Source: Thermoproteota archaeon
GTDB taxonomy: Archaea; Thermoproteota; Thermoprotei; Thermoproteales; Thermocladiaceae
Length of the DNA stretch: 34,614 nt
Direction: 5' to 3'
Assembly (NCBI GenBank): GCA_013153275.1
Contig: JAADER010000005.1
Location: forward strand, 1 to 34,614
Shown here: positions 32,106-34,614 of the stretch, piece after piece
Layout: every line of letters starts with the position of its first letter
How positions within the stretch are numbered: position 1 is the first letter of the stretch
The notes under the pieces: model-generated
Told to the model about the DNA's origin: nothing
The model's database searches: none
The model's input: only the letters and a program-made list of their open reading frames with translations
Position numbers and translations under genes: made by a program

Positions 32106-33086
32106 TCAGGTACTGTACTCGATATCGTGAGGCATTGATGGTAGAAGGTTCCGTGTGCTGTAGATCGCGATGTATCTAAGTCCTGTTAGCTTTCTGAGAA
32201 AATCCTGAACAACTTCTCGACATGTAGCATGCACCATGAGGTACAGTCCTTCAAATCTCCTCTCCGTCCCATCTAGGAACCTCCTGAACACCACGTGCGT
32301 AGGCTCCTCAAGCTGTAGAACCTTCGAGACATTCTCTGGCCCGCATCTGACTACTATCATGGCATTTATATGAAATCCTATCCTGTACTGATCCAGGACA
32401 GCATAGAAATCTCTTAGAATGTTTAACTTAATTAACTTTCTAATCTCCTCTATGAGATAGCTCTCGTCTATACCATATCTATCTGATATCTTCTTAAAAG
32501 GTCTCTCTACAACGTCAATACTCACAAGCTCTCTCAGAACATTTATGGGTATCTTAGACACTTTTTCAAGTTCTGGAGGGTCTTTCTGCATGAGAATCTT
32601 CGCTCTTGATATTCCTCTCAAGAGGTCGAACCTGACATCGAGCCTGTATGTATGTACTGACTCAAGTATCACGTAATCTCTTATATTATACTTCTCACAT
32701 ATCTCTCTCACAGTCCTCACTATTTCCTGAAGTGTTCTCCTCTTTATGACGAACCATATATTATACTCGTTCTCTCTCAGAAAGTTGTGTGAGACTCCTC
32801 CGAGACTATTTATGGCGTGTGTCACCTCTTCTATAGATCTATCATCTACTTTGAGTGCTACTAGAGCCGCCTTTAGAGCCCTGCTTCTATAGTTGAGTAC
32901 TGACCCTATCCTCCTTATTATTCCCTTCTCTTTCAGTGTTCTGACAATGTTGAGAAGCTCGTTAGGTTCTGCTCCAAGATTGTGAGCTAGTTCTCTGAAT
33001 GGTGTACTAGTTAGTGGAAAATTGTACTGCAGGTCCATCAGTAGCTGGATTATGCTTACCATCCTCTCCAAGTATCTTCTTGACAA
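32106..33086 (-). CDS. ahbAB: Siroheme decarboxylase, AhbA-AhbB fusion
   Basis: Decarboxylates siroheme to 12,18-didecarboxysiroheme. 326 residues comprise two AsnC/Lrp-like units in tandem: unit 1 (about 1-160) with the winged helix LQYNFPLTSTPFRELAHNLG, GIIRRIGSVLNYRS and VSHNFLRENEYNIWFVI; unit 2 (about 175-326) with PFKKISDRYGIDESYLIEEI, ILRDFYAVLDQYRIGF and THVVFRRF. Usually AhbA and AhbB are separate chains of about 150-170 residues. It could be mistaken for a transcription regulator, but the SHNxxRE signature and hemD/ahbC neighbours argue for the enzyme. The first 80 nt overlap hemD; Met9 or Met17 (33062, 33038) would shorten the overlap. Confidence 0.88.
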   Translation of the reverse strand: MSRRYLERMVSIIQLLMDLQYNFPLTSTPFRELAHNLGAEPNELLNIVRTLKEKGIIRRIGSVLNYRSRALKAALVALKVDDRSIEEVTHAINSLGGVSHNFLRENEYNIWFVIKRRTLQEIVRTVREICEKYNIRDYVILESVHTYRLDVRFDLLRGISRAKILMQKDPPELEKVSKIPINVLRELVSIDVVERPFKKISDRYGIDESYLIEEIRKLIKLNILRDFYAVLDQYRIGFHINAMIVVRCGPENVSKVLQLEEPTHVVFRRFLDGTERRFEGLYLMVHATCREVVQDFLRKLTGLRYIAIYSTRNLLPSMPHDIEYST

Positions 33087-33798
33087 GCTGAAAAATGCTT
33101 TCCATATCGGCGTTAGATGCTATATAGAGCCTCTCTATTCCTAATGATCTAGCTTTTCGAGCAGCCTCAGGTCCAGGAACTATGATGTTCTTCTCTAGGA
33201 GCTTTCTATTAGCTCCGATATCTGTAAGGTATCTGTAAGCTGTCTCGAGAACTATTCCTGACATTGCAATGACAATGTTCGACGTATCTAGGAGCTGTGG
33301 AAGAGCTCTGAGGACTGTATTAATAGGCTCGAGCTTGTATAATCTGAACTCTCTAACGTTAAGTCCAAGCTTCTCGCATTCTCTTGATATGAGGTCGCTA
33401 CCGTGTGCTGACCTGTATACATGAACGTTACGTATACTTGAGTCCTCTCTACAGATCTTTCCTAGTAGCTTCACTATTCCGACGCTAGAGTAGTGGTCTG
33501 GTCTCAGTAATGTTCTATACTCTATGTTTCTGCTCTTGACTATCTCACGTTCTGTATCGTCTCCTACAGGAATCACATATCTAGTTACTATCTTGATGCT
33601 CTCTACCATTTTTACAGCTATGCTGCTCATAAATATTGCGACATCCGTACTCTGATCTCCATTGATGTCTTCCGTCTTGACTGGTCTCACAATTTTCAAC
33701 TCTATGATATCATAGCTTTCCTGTAGGTACGGTGGTCTACTATGTTTCCAGAGCGTCCTCAGGATGAGCACGGTCTTTCTAGGTAACCTTGAAAACAT
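33007..33798 (-). CDS. hemD: Uroporphyrinogen-III synthase
   Basis: Cyclises hydroxymethylbilane to uroporphyrinogen III, the precursor of siroheme and, here, heme. The family has low sequence identity but the landmarks are present: VAIFMSSIAVKMVES, VHVYRSAHGSDLISRECEKLG, VREFRLYKLEP, IVIAMSGIVLETAYRYL and IIVPGPEAARKARSLG. 263 residues, normal length. It overlaps ahbAB by up to 80 nt on the same strand and is divergent from the flavoprotein at 33820, the start codons being only 21 bp apart, so promoters must lie inside the neighbouring ORFs. Its last 20 residues lie in the overlap and look non-conserved. Confidence 0.9.
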   Translation of the reverse strand: MFSRLPRKTVLILRTLWKHSRPPYLQESYDIIELKIVRPVKTEDINGDQSTDVAIFMSSIAVKMVESIKIVTRYVIPVGDDTEREIVKSRNIEYRTLLRPDHYSSVGIVKLLGKICREDSSIRNVHVYRSAHGSDLISRECEKLGLNVREFRLYKLEPINTVLRALPQLLDTSNIVIAMSGIVLETAYRYLTDIGANRKLLEKNIIVPGPEAARKARSLGIERLYIASNADMESIFQLVKKILGEDGKHNPATDGPAVQFSTN

Positions 33799-33819
33799 GA
33801 TGCCTATACTGATATTATA

Positions 33820-34614
33820 GTGAGCCAGATATATGATGTATGTGTGATAGGTCTAGGAATAGCAGGACTGACAGCATGTTTATATCTTCTGAGACAGAAC
33901 GTCACGGTTCTAGCCATAGGTAGAGAGGTGGGAGGCCAGCTTATGAAGATTCCTCTCATAGAGAACTATCCAGGAACGGGCCCTGTCAAGGGGGCGGAGA
34001 TAATAGATAAGACTCTGAGAGAGCTCATGAAGTACGGTTTCAGATTCATAGTGGACGAGGTCACGAGAGTCGAGTCCCAGGACAGTGGCTTCTCAGTATC
34101 TACGAGACAGGGAAGAACGTACCATGCCAGAGCCGTGATATGTGCATCAGGTAGGAAACCCATGGCTCTAGGAGTTGAAGGGGAGGAGAAGTACCTTGGA
34201 AGAGGAGTAAGCTACTGCGTCATATGTGACGCACCACTATACAGAGGAAAGACTGTACTATACGTATCAGGACCCGAGCCTCACCTAGAGATGAGCCTAA
34301 CAACACTTGCATCAACATGCAGAAAAGTATACTGGATCCCGAAAACAGGAACACCAACACTAGAATCAGTACTCGAAAAGTATAGGGACAAGATAGAGCT
34401 ACTAGAGAACGCTAAGATACTAAAGATAGAGGGCGATCTAAAAGTAAGAAAAGTAGTAATCGAAAAAGATGGAGAAACAACAACATTAGAAGTAGACGGA
34501 ATATTTATAGAGCTAGGACACAGAATAGATACATCCTACATATCACACCTAGTCAAGACTAATGAGAGAGGAGAGATAATAATAGACGAGAAATGCCGAA
34601 CAACCAGAGAAGGA
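33820..34614 (+). CDS. Thioredoxin reductase-like flavoprotein, truncated by window edge
   Basis: 265 codons from GTG with no stop before the window ends. The FAD-binding GLGIAG (11-16) and the GGQL...IENYPG segment are typical of TrxB, and the redox pair is C133-V-I-C136 (SYCVICDAPLYRG). The second Rossmann motif, which in NADPH-dependent enzymes reads VVGGGDSA, is VSGPEPHLEMS here and lacks the GxGxxA/S fingerprint and the following basic residues. This suggests a different electron donor, as in some archaeal TrxR-like enzymes that use F420H2 or ferredoxin. Divergent from hemD. Confidence 0.88.
   Translation, partial: MSQIYDVCVIGLGIAGLTACLYLLRQNVTVLAIGREVGGQLMKIPLIENYPGTGPVKGAEIIDKTLRELMKYGFRFIVDEVTRVESQDSGFSVSTRQGRTYHARAVICASGRKPMALGVEGEEKYLGRGVSYCVICDAPLYRGKTVLYVSGPEPHLEMSLTTLASTCRKVYWIPKTGTPTLESVLEKYRDKIELLENAKILKIEGDLKVRKVVIEKDGETTTLEVDGIFIELGHRIDTSYISHLVKTNERGEIIIDEKCRTTREG

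Noticed and set aside
32106-33086. Lrp/AsnC transcription regulator
   Set aside because: Lrp-like units are present, but the tandem arrangement, the SHNxxRE motif and the hemD/ahbC neighbours fit siroheme decarboxylase better.

Overview
The window reads as a compact chromosome segment from a thermophilic crenarchaeon (class Thermoprotei; order not resolved). The evidence is a crenarchaeal-type PolB1 replicative polymerase, a thermosome, archaeal-type ribosomal proteins uL2 and eS6, an NreA repair protein with a C-terminal PIP-like motif, an Ard1-type N-acetyltransferase, a V/A-ATPase rotor subunit D, siroheme-dependent (Ahb) heme synthesis, TATA boxes (TTTAAA/TATATAA) about 26 nt before start codons that give leaderless or nearly leaderless mRNAs, and three archaeal C/D box sRNA genes. 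There are no tRNA or rRNA genes, insertion sequences, CRISPR arrays or integrase genes; this is a core-genome region.

Layout. 1-3.6 kb: rpl2 (-) and polB1 (+) diverge, with a C/D box sRNA (-) between them. 3.6-7.6 kb: a small acidic-tailed protein, a CDP-alcohol phosphotransferase, an orphan gene, a small secreted two-helix membrane protein (possible Ced/VirB2-type pilin), a YkgJ-type Cys-cluster protein and a ClC channel/transporter. 7.6-11.1 kb: histidine genes hisG-hisI (-) and hisD-hisE (+) diverge from one TATA box, then hisH (-); a second C/D box sRNA exactly fills the gap between the convergent hisE and hisH ends, with the hisE stop codon inside its C box. 11.2-15.6 kb: a TadC-like membrane protein, thermosome, signal peptidase I with a disrupted N-terminus, Ard1 and an orphan. 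15.7-19.7 kb: a SPASM radical SAM enzyme, split methionine synthase MetE (two genes) and a NifX/NifB-like protein. 19.8-23.2 kb: a creatininase-family amidohydrolase, Sua5 (t6A), NreA and eS6. 23.3-25.6 kb: a third C/D box sRNA, then a four-cluster ferredoxin overlapping a tungsten aldehyde oxidoreductase. 25.7-28.8 kb: an operon of circularly permuted GTPase, a primase-fold protein with a destroyed active site and a membrane protein, followed by a second membrane protein. 28.9-34.6 kb: CtaB heme O synthase, ATPase subunit D plus two small coiled-coil proteins, AhbC, AhbA-AhbB fusion, HemD, and a truncated thioredoxin-reductase-like flavoprotein at the right edge.

Together: heme genes hemD, ahbAB, ahbC and ctaB lie within 5 kb and imply siroheme-to-heme conversion feeding heme O/A for a heme-copper oxidase. 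The five his genes cover about half of the histidine pathway; hisA, hisB, hisC and hisF are not here. Two architectural habits stand out: divergent units commonly share one near-palindromic TATA box, and convergent genes end within -4 to +4 bp of each other. The strongest discoveries are the three C/D box sRNAs (two with D' guides that match conserved archaeal 16S rRNA), the inactive PriS-like protein, the signal-peptidase N-terminal frame break and the CedA1-like small protein.
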